A DNA stretch of 21,226 nt from Ramicandelaber brevisporus. Its lineage: Eukaryota > Kickxellomycota > Ramicandelaberales > Ramicandelaberaceae. Made by a program: the position numbers and the translations under genes. This document shows positions 8,695-16,202 of this stretch, one piece after another. Where the stretch lies: the NCBI GenBank assembly GCA_025201865.1, contig MU602682.1, positions 27,925 through 49,150 of the forward strand. Direction: 5' to 3'. Each line of letters opens with the position of its first letter. Position 1 is the first letter of the stretch. The notes below the pieces were generated by a model, which did not search any database, had not been told where the DNA came from, and saw nothing but the letters and a program-made list of their open reading frames with translations.

Positions 8695-10143
8695 CTAACT
8701 CTGAATAGTTAAATCAAAGGACACGGGAAGTATTTGTACAGGAGTCGATTTGGAGCCATAAACAAGCACATTGACGGTGAATGAAGCTTTACCAGCTGCA
8801 TCCTGAGGAACTTGTCCAACAAGCGAGTCTTCCTCAATTCTAAGCCAGTCAGGTAGACTACTCGATTGCAAACTCACATACAGCGATGTCGACTGGACAC
8901 GAGGATGAGCAATTTGCGCATTCCAACTGAACTCATCTCTACATTTCACCAAAGTGGGTACGGATGAGACGATGCGTGGTTGAACTGGCTCGAATATCCA
9001 CGACTCAGTCTCATTAGAATAACGACCATGAACATACCAAACCAACTTGCCTTCCGATTTGCACTTTGATCCGTGATCATTGTACCGCTGAAACCAAGCA
9101 TGCTGAAGCAGAAACGTGTGAACAAGTCGGTAGTCTGCCTTTGAAGTTGGATCGTGTGCTGATGGTGCCGAGTGGTCTGTAACATGCCGTTGGAATGCGT
9201 GAATGAACGGTGTTGGATAAATGGCAAACTTGTGGAGTGAGCCAGACACCTTGCTGCTGTTGATTTTCTTTACATTGTAGCGACAGTGTACAGGTGAGGG
9301 TTGATCGCCGCCACGTGGCTGGAAAGCTGCATTTGGATTGTTACACAGTGCGTTCATGAATAGCTGTAGCTGCTCTTCTAAGATGGCGACTGTTGTTGTC
9401 GTTGTTGCTGTTGTGGACTGCGTCTCTGTGGATGGACTTGCAGCTGGAGTGGATGGAGTGTTGAAGATGTCGATTTCATCTTCCAATGGCATATCATCTG
9501 GCAGTGTATACAAAGTCGATCGTACAGTAAACGCCGACAGAGCACGAAGAACAGAATCTATGACATTGTAATCATCAATAGCTGGCGGGTGTAGCTCGCA
9601 ATGGCGTCTCAGCTGTTCTCTTGCCATCCCAACTCCGATATCATCATTTGGTCTCAAAACAGCTCCAAAGTACAGTTTACTGCTTCCATCATTCAGTATT
9701 GGTGATCCGACTGCTGGGAAATGCCGAGGAGGAGGTGGATTGCTGATGACAATTGGTGCTAATGTGAGCGGATTCCGAGGTAGATGCGATGTTGGTTCAG
9801 CTCTCGAGCATCCGGCTGTGGTGTAGACTGTAGATGATGTGTTCATTGCATGTCTTTGCCGTGTTGGTGATGCCAGAGCCTGGCTGTCAGAGTGGAACGT
9901 CGGTCGCCTTGGTGCAGTCGATGCCTCTACATTGTTTGGCTCATTTCGTTTGCGCTTGGATGAAAGCACAGGTGGTCTATTTGATATGAGCTCGTTACAA
10001 AGCTGCAGCACACTCTCGACTGAATCAAATACTGCCACCGATCCTTGTTGTTGTTGTTGTTGTTGTTGATGGTACTGCCGTCGTGCCTCGGTTGCACATC
10101 TCACTAGATCGTCAAGCAGATCTGCAATCAACCTCGAAGTCAT
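8695..10143 (-). CDS. Unknown, possibly nuclear protein with C-terminal Ig/cadherin-like domain
   Basis: I do not recognise the family. The 482-aa product begins with a short helical segment (MTSRLIADLLDDLVRCATEARRQY) and a polyQ tract (~26-33). A basic NLS-like cluster (SSKRKR, ~61-66) leads into a Pro/Ser/Thr-rich disordered region. A second low-complexity Ser/Thr tract precedes a folded C-terminal half (~270-482). That half contains GKLVWYVHGRYSNETESWIFEP and then LPDWLRIEEDSLVGQVPQDAAGKASF (~430-455). The LPxWL..ee..L.G.P...G..xF.V pattern is typical of He_PIG/dystroglycan-cadherin Ig-like repeats such as those in Axl2. There is no signal peptide or TM segment, so an extracellular role is unlikely. 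ATG 10143 is used; a GTG lies two codons upstream. A transcriptional or chromatin role would be a guess. Confidence 0.8.
   Translation of the reverse strand: MTSRLIADLLDDLVRCATEARRQYHQQQQQQQQGSVAVFDSVESVLQLCNELISNRPPVLSSKRKRNEPNNVEASTAPRRPTFHSDSQALASPTRQRHAMNTSSTVYTTAGCSRAEPTSHLPRNPLTLAPIVISNPPPPRHFPAVGSPILNDGSSKLYFGAVLRPNDDIGVGMAREQLRRHCELHPPAIDDYNVIDSVLRALSAFTVRSTLYTLPDDMPLEDEIDIFNTPSTPAASPSTETQSTTATTTTTVAILEEQLQLFMNALCNNPNAAFQPRGGDQPSPVHCRYNVKKINSSKVSGSLHKFAIYPTPFIHAFQRHVTDHSAPSAHDPTSKADYRLVHTFLLQHAWFQRYNDHGSKCKSEGKLVWYVHGRYSNETESWIFEPVQPRIVSSVPTLVKCRDEFSWNAQIAHPRVQSTSLYVSLQSSSLPDWLRIEEDSLVGQVPQDAAGKASFTVNVLVYGSKSTPVQILPVSFDLTIQS
10045..10068 (-). repeat. Pure (CAA)8 trinucleotide tract
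   Basis: TTG is repeated eight times without interruption on the plus strand, read as eight CAA (Gln) codons in the unknown minus-strand gene. Unlike the other Gln tracts in the window it is a perfect microsatellite and so likely length-polymorphic. Confidence 0.95.
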
Positions 10144-10268
10144 CTTCACTAATATTTGTGGAATTGTGTCTCGGCACTCAAACCAAACAATTGACTATTT
10201 CGAATAAAGTCATGTTCAATTAGTATAATTTTGATGAAAAAGATGAATGAAACAGGTGATAATGAGGG

Positions 10269-11669
10269 CTATTGCTTATCTGTTTTATGGCAGGCACAAT
10301 CACATAAGAATGACGATGGAACGACACCATCGTTATTTTCATTTATCATCCGCATTTCGTCTTCGTACTGTTTTTCATAAACATAAAAAGCAACTCCACG
10401 GGAAGGGTCAACTGGATCATAATTTTCGTTCCACTCAGGTGACTGCATGTCATCGACATAAAAGATCGTTTCAACAAGGTGAGGAAGCAAGAACGGATTG
10501 TTCAAAGCCTCAATGATCCGTGGTCCAGTGGAAGCCGTTGGAGAGACTCGGGGATATAAATATAGCAGTCTCGGGAAACGCGGCACACTTTCGTAGAACA
10601 ATGTTGTCAATGGATCGTAATCACCAGACGGCGTATGGTGTGTGAGTTCCAACCATGAAAGCACTTCAGCACTGATCTTGCCCAAACTGATAACGAACTC
10701 TCGCTCTTTCTCAATCAGCACCGAATTAGTCGTTGAGCATGCACCAAGAATGAAACCAACATAAAGATCAAATCGTGGACGGCGAATGCTACAAATCTTC
10801 AAATAGAGATCCATAGCAGTGACCTTGCTTCCATCTTCATTGACACTCGGGTCTGCATGAGAGAGATCGAACTCACTGCGCACATCCAGAACCTGCAGCT
10901 TCGGAAAGCTCTTTTCATCAATCATCATCTCTGTGACTTCTTTGAGAACATCCACACCACTGATTCCTCTAAGTCCCAACTGCCTAACACTCTTGAACAT
11001 TGTGAACGTTGAGGCAACCAACTCAGGCTCAATGTTTGCTATTGACATCCTCAGCTCCACTATTTGGCTTGCACACTCCTTCATATTTGGCCCTGGAAAG
11101 ATATCCAAATCCAAATCGACATCACCGAGATTAACTTCCCGAAGGCGTGGAATGGCTGCAATAGCTTTATCCATTTCATCTGCCAGGTGTTCATCGGCTG
11201 TGAATCCGTATTCTCGGATGACTATCTTTCTCAATTTGCTCAGTTTCGCCACAAAGTCACCCATCCACCGTTGGCTCGAGAAACCATCATCTATTGTTAA
11301 ACGAATCCAAATGACATTTGGAATTAAGTCAGCAAAGTTCGGTTCGACATCCAGTATCTCTCGTAAAATTGAAGTATGAATGAACATACAGTGCAGCCGA
11401 CGGCCATAAGTGACAAATGCATTTAAGAATTGTCTTCGCGTCACTGGTTTATTAAAGACATATCCAACATCGTTAAACCATGTGTTGCGATGATAAAGAT
11501 CATAAGCAACATACCACTTCTTCGATACAAGCCGAAGTGGAAGTCGAAGTTGAAAGTCGAAGAACCTCATTACATACGCAATCAGCTCAGTTGGCAGCCA
11601 ATACTTGTCACAAACCAAAGTCTCTTCATCAAAGCGCGGCTTCTTGTTTGGCAACTTGCTGATATTCAT
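10269..11669 (-). CDS. F-box protein with LRR-like C-terminal region
   Basis: This 466-aa protein has an F-box-like motif at ~24-64 (WLPTELIAYVMRFFDFQLRLPLRLVSKKWYVAYD), the usual Skp1-binding element of SCF ubiquitin ligases. Irregular leucine-rich segments follow (KLSKLRKIVIREYGF, IPRLREVNLGDVDLDL, VRQLGLRGISG, FPKLQVLDVRSEFDL), expected to bind substrate. The C-terminus ends in a Cys-rich CDCACH motif. ATG 11669 is chosen because the F-box follows closely and a plausible 5'UTR intron ends just upstream; the open frame continues upstream but without recognisable protein. The first ~11 residues and the leader resemble those of the neighbouring membrane-protein gene. Substrate is unknown. The stop lies 125 bases upstream of the ATG of the preceding minus-strand gene. 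Confidence 0.82.
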   Translation of the reverse strand: MNISKLPNKKPRFDEETLVCDKYWLPTELIAYVMRFFDFQLRLPLRLVSKKWYVAYDLYHRNTWFNDVGYVFNKPVTRRQFLNAFVTYGRRLHCMFIHTSILREILDVEPNFADLIPNVIWIRLTIDDGFSSQRWMGDFVAKLSKLRKIVIREYGFTADEHLADEMDKAIAAIPRLREVNLGDVDLDLDIFPGPNMKECASQIVELRMSIANIEPELVASTFTMFKSVRQLGLRGISGVDVLKEVTEMMIDEKSFPKLQVLDVRSEFDLSHADPSVNEDGSKVTAMDLYLKICSIRRPRFDLYVGFILGACSTTNSVLIEKEREFVISLGKISAEVLSWLELTHHTPSGDYDPLTTLFYESVPRFPRLLYLYPRVSPTASTGPRIIEALNNPFLLPHLVETIFYVDDMQSPEWNENYDPVDPSRGVAFYVYEKQYEDEMRMINENNDGVVPSSFLCDCACHKTDKQ

Positions 11670-12136
11670 TGCTGATACGAAGAATATTGTTGAGGAGAGG
11701 AACGACAAAGTAGATGAGGTGAGAGCAGGGTTGGAGAAGATTGAGATGAGCAACTTGCAGATTTGTGCAACCCGCTTTTCGCAGAATATGCAGTGAATAA
11801 CGCGAAGACTGAGCCACTCGTGTAGCTGTCTCTCGTCTCCAGTACTCACCATTGTTGAGTCCGGTTGCCGACTTTCTCTGCTACTTTCATACAAACGTTA
11901 TTGTGATGCATCCACATAGAGAGGACATGTGAACTCTTCCTTTTCCTTCATCACGCTCATACTGCTAACACTACACATGGGATCTACTAGGAAAAAGTGC
12001 TCTTTTTTCAAATAAAAAAACAATGAATGTCTAAATAAGTGGCGGGTATTTATGATCAGGACGGGCCGATCGCGAAACTGAAACACGGGTCTGAAGGTTC
12101 GGCCAATATAACGGAGTGAGCATTTCATGACTGATA
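11670..12136 (-). promoter_or_regulatory. Leader and promoter of the F-box gene, with candidate 5'UTR intron 11672-11849
   Basis: On the minus strand a GTGAGT donor starts at 11849. A pyrimidine-rich stretch with CTCAAC leads to ATCAG at 11672, three bases before the F-box ATG, making a 178-nt candidate 5'UTR intron. Most of the candidate intron is homologous to the leader of the gene at 12137-12784. The remainder (11850-12136) is AT-rich intergenic DNA. A 76-codon ATG frame at 11898-12128 (-) has no recognisable content and is not called. Confidence 0.5.
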
Positions 12137-12784
12137 CTATTTTATTATATTTTGTACGTTATATACTAGTGGGAATGTAAGTAGAAGAAGTATCGCCAAC
12201 ATAACAAGATTAGAAATCGTAGAACCTATGAATCCCTTTATTGTTTTACTTATCATTCTCAGGTTATTGAAATACATAACAATTTTGTATGCTAAACCAA
12301 TGCCCAACAGTATCCATTGATATATTTGTGTTTTGTATATGTCTTTTTCAATAATAAAGAACTCGAGAATCGTTGCAGATAACAACAGCTGAATGAACAA
12401 TGAAAACGTATTAAACTCTATACCTTTAAAAACAAGATAGAGATTGAAAACACGCAGAAAAGGTAATGAGCTAGCCATCATGATTAAAGTCTCCATTGGT
12501 AAGAACATGAAATGGCAACAACCGTAGCACACAAAACCAAATACAAACACAGTCGGTGCTACATACGATAAAGCAACTCCATAGTTTCTTTTGTCCCTAG
12601 AGCCTTTTATAAATGTCATCAGTACAACTATATCTTCCAAAAATCCAAAAAGAATGTAAGCTACTTCAGCGTATTTCAATTTAGCTTTAAAGCCTGCTTT
12701 TTTCTCTTGATCTTCGTTACCCGTAATTGCATTCTCTGCAGTAGAACCAAGTTCCAATTCTTCATTGCCTCGTGATGTTGGCAT
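12137..12784 (-). CDS. Orphan polytopic membrane protein (six predicted TM segments)
   Basis: The 215-aa product has a hydrophilic N-terminus (~1-37, acidic then basic). Six hydrophobic segments follow at about 39-59, 68-92, 96-120, 125-145, 154-172 and 188-209. I do not recognise the family and see no catalytic motif. The coding sequence is visibly more AT-rich than the flanking genes. The first in-frame ATG is 12784. The frame stays open upstream to a TAG near 12870, and that stretch encodes SKLLDSVPNKKP, matching SKLPNKKP of the F-box neighbour. Translation could therefore begin in an unseen upstream exon. The gene diverges from eIF3a. A short membrane protein is likely real given its length and hydrophobic pattern, but the start is uncertain. 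Confidence 0.65.
   Translation of the reverse strand: MPTSRGNEELELGSTAENAITGNEDQEKKAGFKAKLKYAEVAYILFGFLEDIVVLMTFIKGSRDKRNYGVALSYVAPTVFVFGFVCYGCCHFMFLPMETLIMMASSLPFLRVFNLYLVFKGIEFNTFSLFIQLLLSATILEFFIIEKDIYKTQIYQWILLGIGLAYKIVMYFNNLRMISKTIKGFIGSTISNLVMLAILLLLTFPLVYNVQNIIK
12141..12146 (-). terminator. AATAAA overlapping the 3' end of the membrane-protein gene
   Basis: A canonical AATAAA on the minus strand falls within the last codons of the membrane-protein gene, directly before its TAG stop. AT-rich sequence follows. It is a plausible polyadenylation signal giving a very short 3'UTR. Confidence 0.4.
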
Positions 12785-12874
12785 TTCGACGTATGTAAGA
12801 GTGAGGGGGAGAGGCTTCTTGTTTGGCACTGAGTCGAGCAACTTGCTGTTATTTACTGCTGAAAAGACGAACTA

Positions 12875-12930
12875 GCGAACGAACGAGCGAACGAGGTGAG
12901 GTGAAGTGAGATGAGGTGAGATGAGGTGAG
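12875..12930. repeat. Simple-repeat zone: GCGAAC units then four GTGAG-rich decamers
   Basis: GCGAACGAAC/GAGCGAACGAG at 12875-12895 runs into four consecutive 10-bp units at 12891-12930 (ACGAGGTGAG, GTGAAGTGAG, ATGAGGTGAG, ATGAGGTGAG). On the minus strand this is a pyrimidine-rich CTCACCTCAT run upstream of the membrane-protein gene. Confidence 0.85.
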
Positions 12931-12939
12931 CAGCTTACT

Positions 12940-13020
12940 TATTTTTGCAATCTACCTTTCGCAGTGTTTTTGCAATCTATGCTTCGCAGTATTGTGTAAC
13001 CTATCCTTCGCAGTGTTTGC
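12940..13020. repeat. ~25-bp tandem repeat, three copies plus a partial
   Basis: Diverged units share TTTTTGCAATCTA..CTTCGCAG. The TTCGCAG core recurs at 12958, 12983 and 13007, a period of 24-25 bp, and a partial fourth unit (TGTTTGCAA) follows. The F-box gene leader carries a single copy of the same unit near 11762-11784. Confidence 0.8.
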
Positions 13021-13279
13021 AAGGAGCGCGAGGACTGGGGCCATTAGTGCAGTTGTTTTCGCGACCAAATGTGGTAAACACGTATTATCAATCAATCATG
13101 CAATCTCAATTTGGCTGTTTTAACACCTGGATTATTCAAATCGTGTGGAATTTACAGAGTGGAATGAGTGAAATGTATCTGTGTGTCTGTGTGTCAGTCT
13201 GTGAACTGCAGAGAGAGAGAGAACGCATTTCTGTCTTTTTGGATCTCGATTCTACTACACACCGATTAGAACTGAAAAC

Positions 13280-16168
13280 ATGTCTTCTGCTCTGACTACG
13301 CCGGAAGCCGCGATCAAGCGCGCTGAGGAGTGCATTGCCGTTGGCGATAAGAACGCCGCGCACAGCCTGCTGTTCTCCATCATCACGGCCCACCACCCGC
13401 CGTCTGTTGGCCCAACCCGTCTCGAGCCAGTTGTTCTGCGCTTCCTTGACTTGTGCGTTGAGCTCAAGAAGGGCGGCGATGCCCTCAAGGCCCTCATCAA
13501 GTACCGCAACTACGCCCAGAACTCCAACGTTCAGACCATTGAGAAGGTTGTCACCTATTTCATTGAGCTGATCGAAAAGAATGTCGCCGAGGCTCGCAAG
13601 CAGGCCGACCAGCTCGCTCTCGACCTCGTTGAGGATCTCGAGGCTGCTGCCACGCCAGAGTCGATTATCATGTCCGCTGTCAGCAGCGACCAGGCCCGCG
13701 ACCGTACCGACCGCGCCGTCCTGACTCCACACCTGTCGATGCTGTGGGAGGCTTATCGCAATGCTCTCGAGATGCTGCGCAACAACTCGCGTCTTGAGGT
13801 ATTGTACCACGCCGTCAGCTTGAAGGCTCTCCAGTTCTGCGCCACCTTCAGTCGCAAGCGTGAGTTCAACCGCCTTGTTGATCTGCAACGCTACCACCTG
13901 GCCACCACCGTCAAGCAGGTCAGTCTGCTCTACTCCATCAACCTGGCCGAGCCAGCTACCTTCCAGCGCCATTTGGAGCTCCGCTTCGAGCAGCTGAACG
14001 TTGCCACCCAGCTCGAGCTGTGGCAGGATGCCTTCCGTATCCTCGAGGACATCCACCACCTGTTCACCCTCTCCGTCAAGAAGGCTGTCCGTCCATCCCA
14101 CGTCGTCCGCTACTACGAGCAGCTCACCAAGGTCCTGACCGTTGGCGATAACCAGCTGTTCATTGCTGCTGCCTGCCAGCGCTACTACGCCTTCGCCAAG
14201 GTCCAGCTCACCAAGAACGCCACCGAGGAGAACACTGCCAGTCTGCAGCGCATTGCCGAGAACGTCGTTCTGTCCACCCTGGCCATCCCGATTGGCGGTG
14301 TCTCCAGCACCGGCATTGTTGCTCCAGAGCTTGAGAACGGCGCCAACAAGACCCAGCGCCTGACCACCCTGCTGAACCTGTCTGCTGCCCCAACTCGTTC
14401 CTCGCTCATTTCTGACCTTATCAACAACGGTGCTCTCCAGTACGTTCGCGACGAGGTCAAGCGCCTGTTTGTCGTTCTCGAGGAGCAGTTCAACCCGCTG
14501 ACCATCAGCAAGACCCTCGCCCCGCTTCTCTCCCAGTTTGCCGAGGAGTCCAATGCCGAGCTCGCCCGCTATGTCCAGCCACTCCACCGCGTCATTACCA
14601 CCCGTCTTGTCCAGCAGCTGTCGCAGGTTTACTCCGTCATCCGCTTCGACCACCTCAAGCGCCTTCTCCAGTTCCCAGCTCCATTCGAGTACGATGCCGT
14701 CAAGGTTGAGCGCCTGCTGGCCAACGGTGTCCGCCGTGGTGAGTTTGCTCTGCGCATTGACCACAACTCGCACTCGATTGTCTTCGACACTGATGCCTTC
14801 GTTGTTCATGAGGCCACTCGCTCCTCTGCCGCTGCCGCCACCATCAAGCTGCAGGCTGCTCAGTCCGATCTCATGCGCAGCCACCTCGCCCAGCTCTCCG
14901 AGTCCCTCACCCGCGTCACTCGTGCCATTGAGCCCAAGGAGTCTCGTGAGGCTCGCCGTGCCGTCCGTGACACTGCCGTTGCCAAGGCCATTTCCTCCAT
15001 GGCTGCCGAGAACAAGGCTGCCCTGGCCCGCAAGGCTCTCATTGAGCGCCGCAAGGAGATTGCCGAGACTCTGCAGATTCGCCGTGAGCGCGAGGAGGCT
15101 CGCCAGAATGCCCTCATTGCCCAGAAGGTTGCTGAGGAAGAGCAGCGCCGCATTGCTGAAGAGATGAAACGCCGCGAGGAGAAGCGCCGTGAGGATGAGA
15201 TTGCTGCCATTCGCCACAAGCAGAAGGTTGAGCTTGCCGACAAGCTGCGTGCCGAAACTGGTATCGTTCTTGAGGACGAGCAGCTGCGTGTCATGTCGAT
15301 GGAGGACATCCGCATGACCCAGATTCAGCACATGCAGAAGGGTCTCAATGACACCCAGACTCGCATCCGCTCCACTGCCAAGAAGCTCGACCACGTTGAG
15401 CGTGTCATGCGCAAGGCTGAGATTCCACTCCTTGAGGAGGATTACAATGCCCAGAAGGTTCACGACAAGAAGGCCTTCGAGGAGCGCGAGCGTGCCCGTC
15501 TGGAGCAAGCCCGCATGGCTCATGAGGAGGGTCTCAAGCGCAAGAAGCGCATGAACGAGCTGATGAGCGACTACTCCGCATTCAAGGGCCGCCGTGAAGA
15601 GGCTATGGGCCAGGAGTTTGCCCGCAAGCGTGTTGAGGCTAACCGCCGCATTGAGGAAGAGAAGCAGCAGCGTCTCGAGGAGTACCGCCGCACTAAGGAA
15701 GAGGTTGAGGAGAAGAAGCGTATTGAGGCCGAGAAGAAGGCTGCCGAGGAAGAGCGCCAGCGCCAGTTGGCCGCCGAGGCTGCTGAGGAGGAACGCAAGC
15801 GTGCGGAGCAGGAAGAGCTCCGTCGCAAGCAGGATGAGGCTGCCGAGAAGCAGCGCAAGATCCAGGAATCCATCGAGGCTCGCGAGGCTGAGAAGAAGGC
15901 TGCTGCAGGCTCTGGCAAGTACGTTCCACCAAGTGCTCGTGGTGGCTCTGGTGGTGCCAGTGTATTGGCTGGTCTCCGTGGCTCTCGCCCTGCTGCCGCT
16001 CCTGCTGCTGCTCCAGCTGCTGCTGCTGCCCCAGCTCCATCGGCTTCCAGCTCTGCCGCACCACCATCGTCGTCCCGCACTACTCAGCCATCATCTGGCC
16101 CAGCTCGTGGTGGCTCTAGTGGTGTCAGTGCCCTCAAGGGTCTGCTCAAGCCAACTCCTAAGCAGTAA
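13280..16168 (+). CDS. TIF32: Eukaryotic translation initiation factor 3 subunit A (eIF3a/TIF32)
   Basis: This 962-aa protein is the scaffold of eIF3, which loads mRNA and Met-tRNA onto the 40S ribosome. The N-terminus (PEAAIKRAEECIAVGDKNAA) and the following helical repeats match eIF3a. The PCI domain lies at ~375-510 (RYVQPLHRVITTRLVQQLSQVYSVIRFDHL and the ERLLANGVRRGEFALRID region). A long charged Glu/Arg/Lys helix occupies ~545-880 (for example RRKEIAETLQIRREREEARQ). The C-terminal tail (~880-962) is Gly/Ala/Pro/Ser-rich and contains GSGKYVPPSARGG. Length is close to yeast TIF32. Codons are strongly C-ending and GC-rich compared with the neighbours, consistent with high expression. A large antisense open frame here is a by-product of that bias. 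The stop lies 34 bp from the stop of the converging F-box gene. Confidence 0.96.
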   Translation: MSSALTTPEAAIKRAEECIAVGDKNAAHSLLFSIITAHHPPSVGPTRLEPVVLRFLDLCVELKKGGDALKALIKYRNYAQNSNVQTIEKVVTYFIELIEKNVAEARKQADQLALDLVEDLEAAATPESIIMSAVSSDQARDRTDRAVLTPHLSMLWEAYRNALEMLRNNSRLEVLYHAVSLKALQFCATFSRKREFNRLVDLQRYHLATTVKQVSLLYSINLAEPATFQRHLELRFEQLNVATQLELWQDAFRILEDIHHLFTLSVKKAVRPSHVVRYYEQLTKVLTVGDNQLFIAAACQRYYAFAKVQLTKNATEENTASLQRIAENVVLSTLAIPIGGVSSTGIVAPELENGANKTQRLTTLLNLSAAPTRSSLISDLINNGALQYVRDEVKRLFVVLEEQFNPLTISKTLAPLLSQFAEESNAELARYVQPLHRVITTRLVQQLSQVYSVIRFDHLKRLLQFPAPFEYDAVKVERLLANGVRRGEFALRIDHNSHSIVFDTDAFVVHEATRSSAAAATIKLQAAQSDLMRSHLAQLSESLTRVTRAIEPKESREARRAVRDTAVAKAISSMAAENKAALARKALIERRKEIAETLQIRREREEARQNALIAQKVAEEEQRRIAEEMKRREEKRREDEIAAIRHKQKVELADKLRAETGIVLEDEQLRVMSMEDIRMTQIQHMQKGLNDTQTRIRSTAKKLDHVERVMRKAEIPLLEEDYNAQKVHDKKAFEERERARLEQARMAHEEGLKRKKRMNELMSDYSAFKGRREEAMGQEFARKRVEANRRIEEEKQQRLEEYRRTKEEVEEKKRIEAEKKAAEEERQRQLAAEAAEEERKRAEQEELRRKQDEAAEKQRKIQESIEAREAEKKAAAGSGKYVPPSARGGSGGASVLAGLRGSRPAAAPAAAPAAAAAPAPSASSSAAPPSSSRTTQPSSGPARGGSSGVSALKGLLKPTPKQ

Positions 16169-16202
16169 GCGTTAATTATTATCTTTAAGGATTCGTTATT
16201 AC
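16169..16202. other. 34-bp gap between convergent eIF3a and F-box genes
   Basis: The gap is too short for two independent 3'UTRs and holds no AATAAA or ATTAAA on either strand. The mRNAs very likely overlap tail to tail, with each 3'UTR running into the other's coding sequence. Confidence 0.7.

Larger units (their letters stand above)
12785..13279. promoter_or_regulatory. Bidirectional promoter region between membrane-protein gene and eIF3a
   Basis: This 495-bp divergent interval is not coding. From left to right it holds the leader of the minus-strand gene (homologous to the F-box gene leader), a GCGAAC/GTGAG simple-repeat zone, a three-copy ~25-bp tandem repeat, and then the eIF3a leader. 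The eIF3a leader has a TG-rich run and an AGAGAGAGAG tract close to its ATG. No clear TATA box was identified. Confidence 0.5.

Noticed and set aside
11898-12128. 76-codon ATG frame (-) between the membrane-protein and F-box genes
   Set aside because: There is no domain or low-complexity signature typical of a gene. It sits 8 bp after the preceding stop, in AT-rich intergenic DNA; possible but unsupported.
13073-13210. Possible 5'UTR intron of eIF3a (GTAAAC to CTGCAG)
   Set aside because: The donor is far from consensus and no convincing branch site was seen; the pyrimidine tract is broken by G residues.
13136-15523. A 795-codon open frame antisense to eIF3a
   Set aside because: It lies opposite the strongly codon-biased eIF3a gene, and its Leu/Val/Gly-rich, repetitive translation is what reverse-complemented biased codons give. 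It has no recognisable domain.
15594-16175. 193-codon plus-strand frame overlapping the end of eIF3a
   Set aside because: It is out of frame with eIF3a and made of Arg/Leu/Ser-rich shadow translation of the charged helix.
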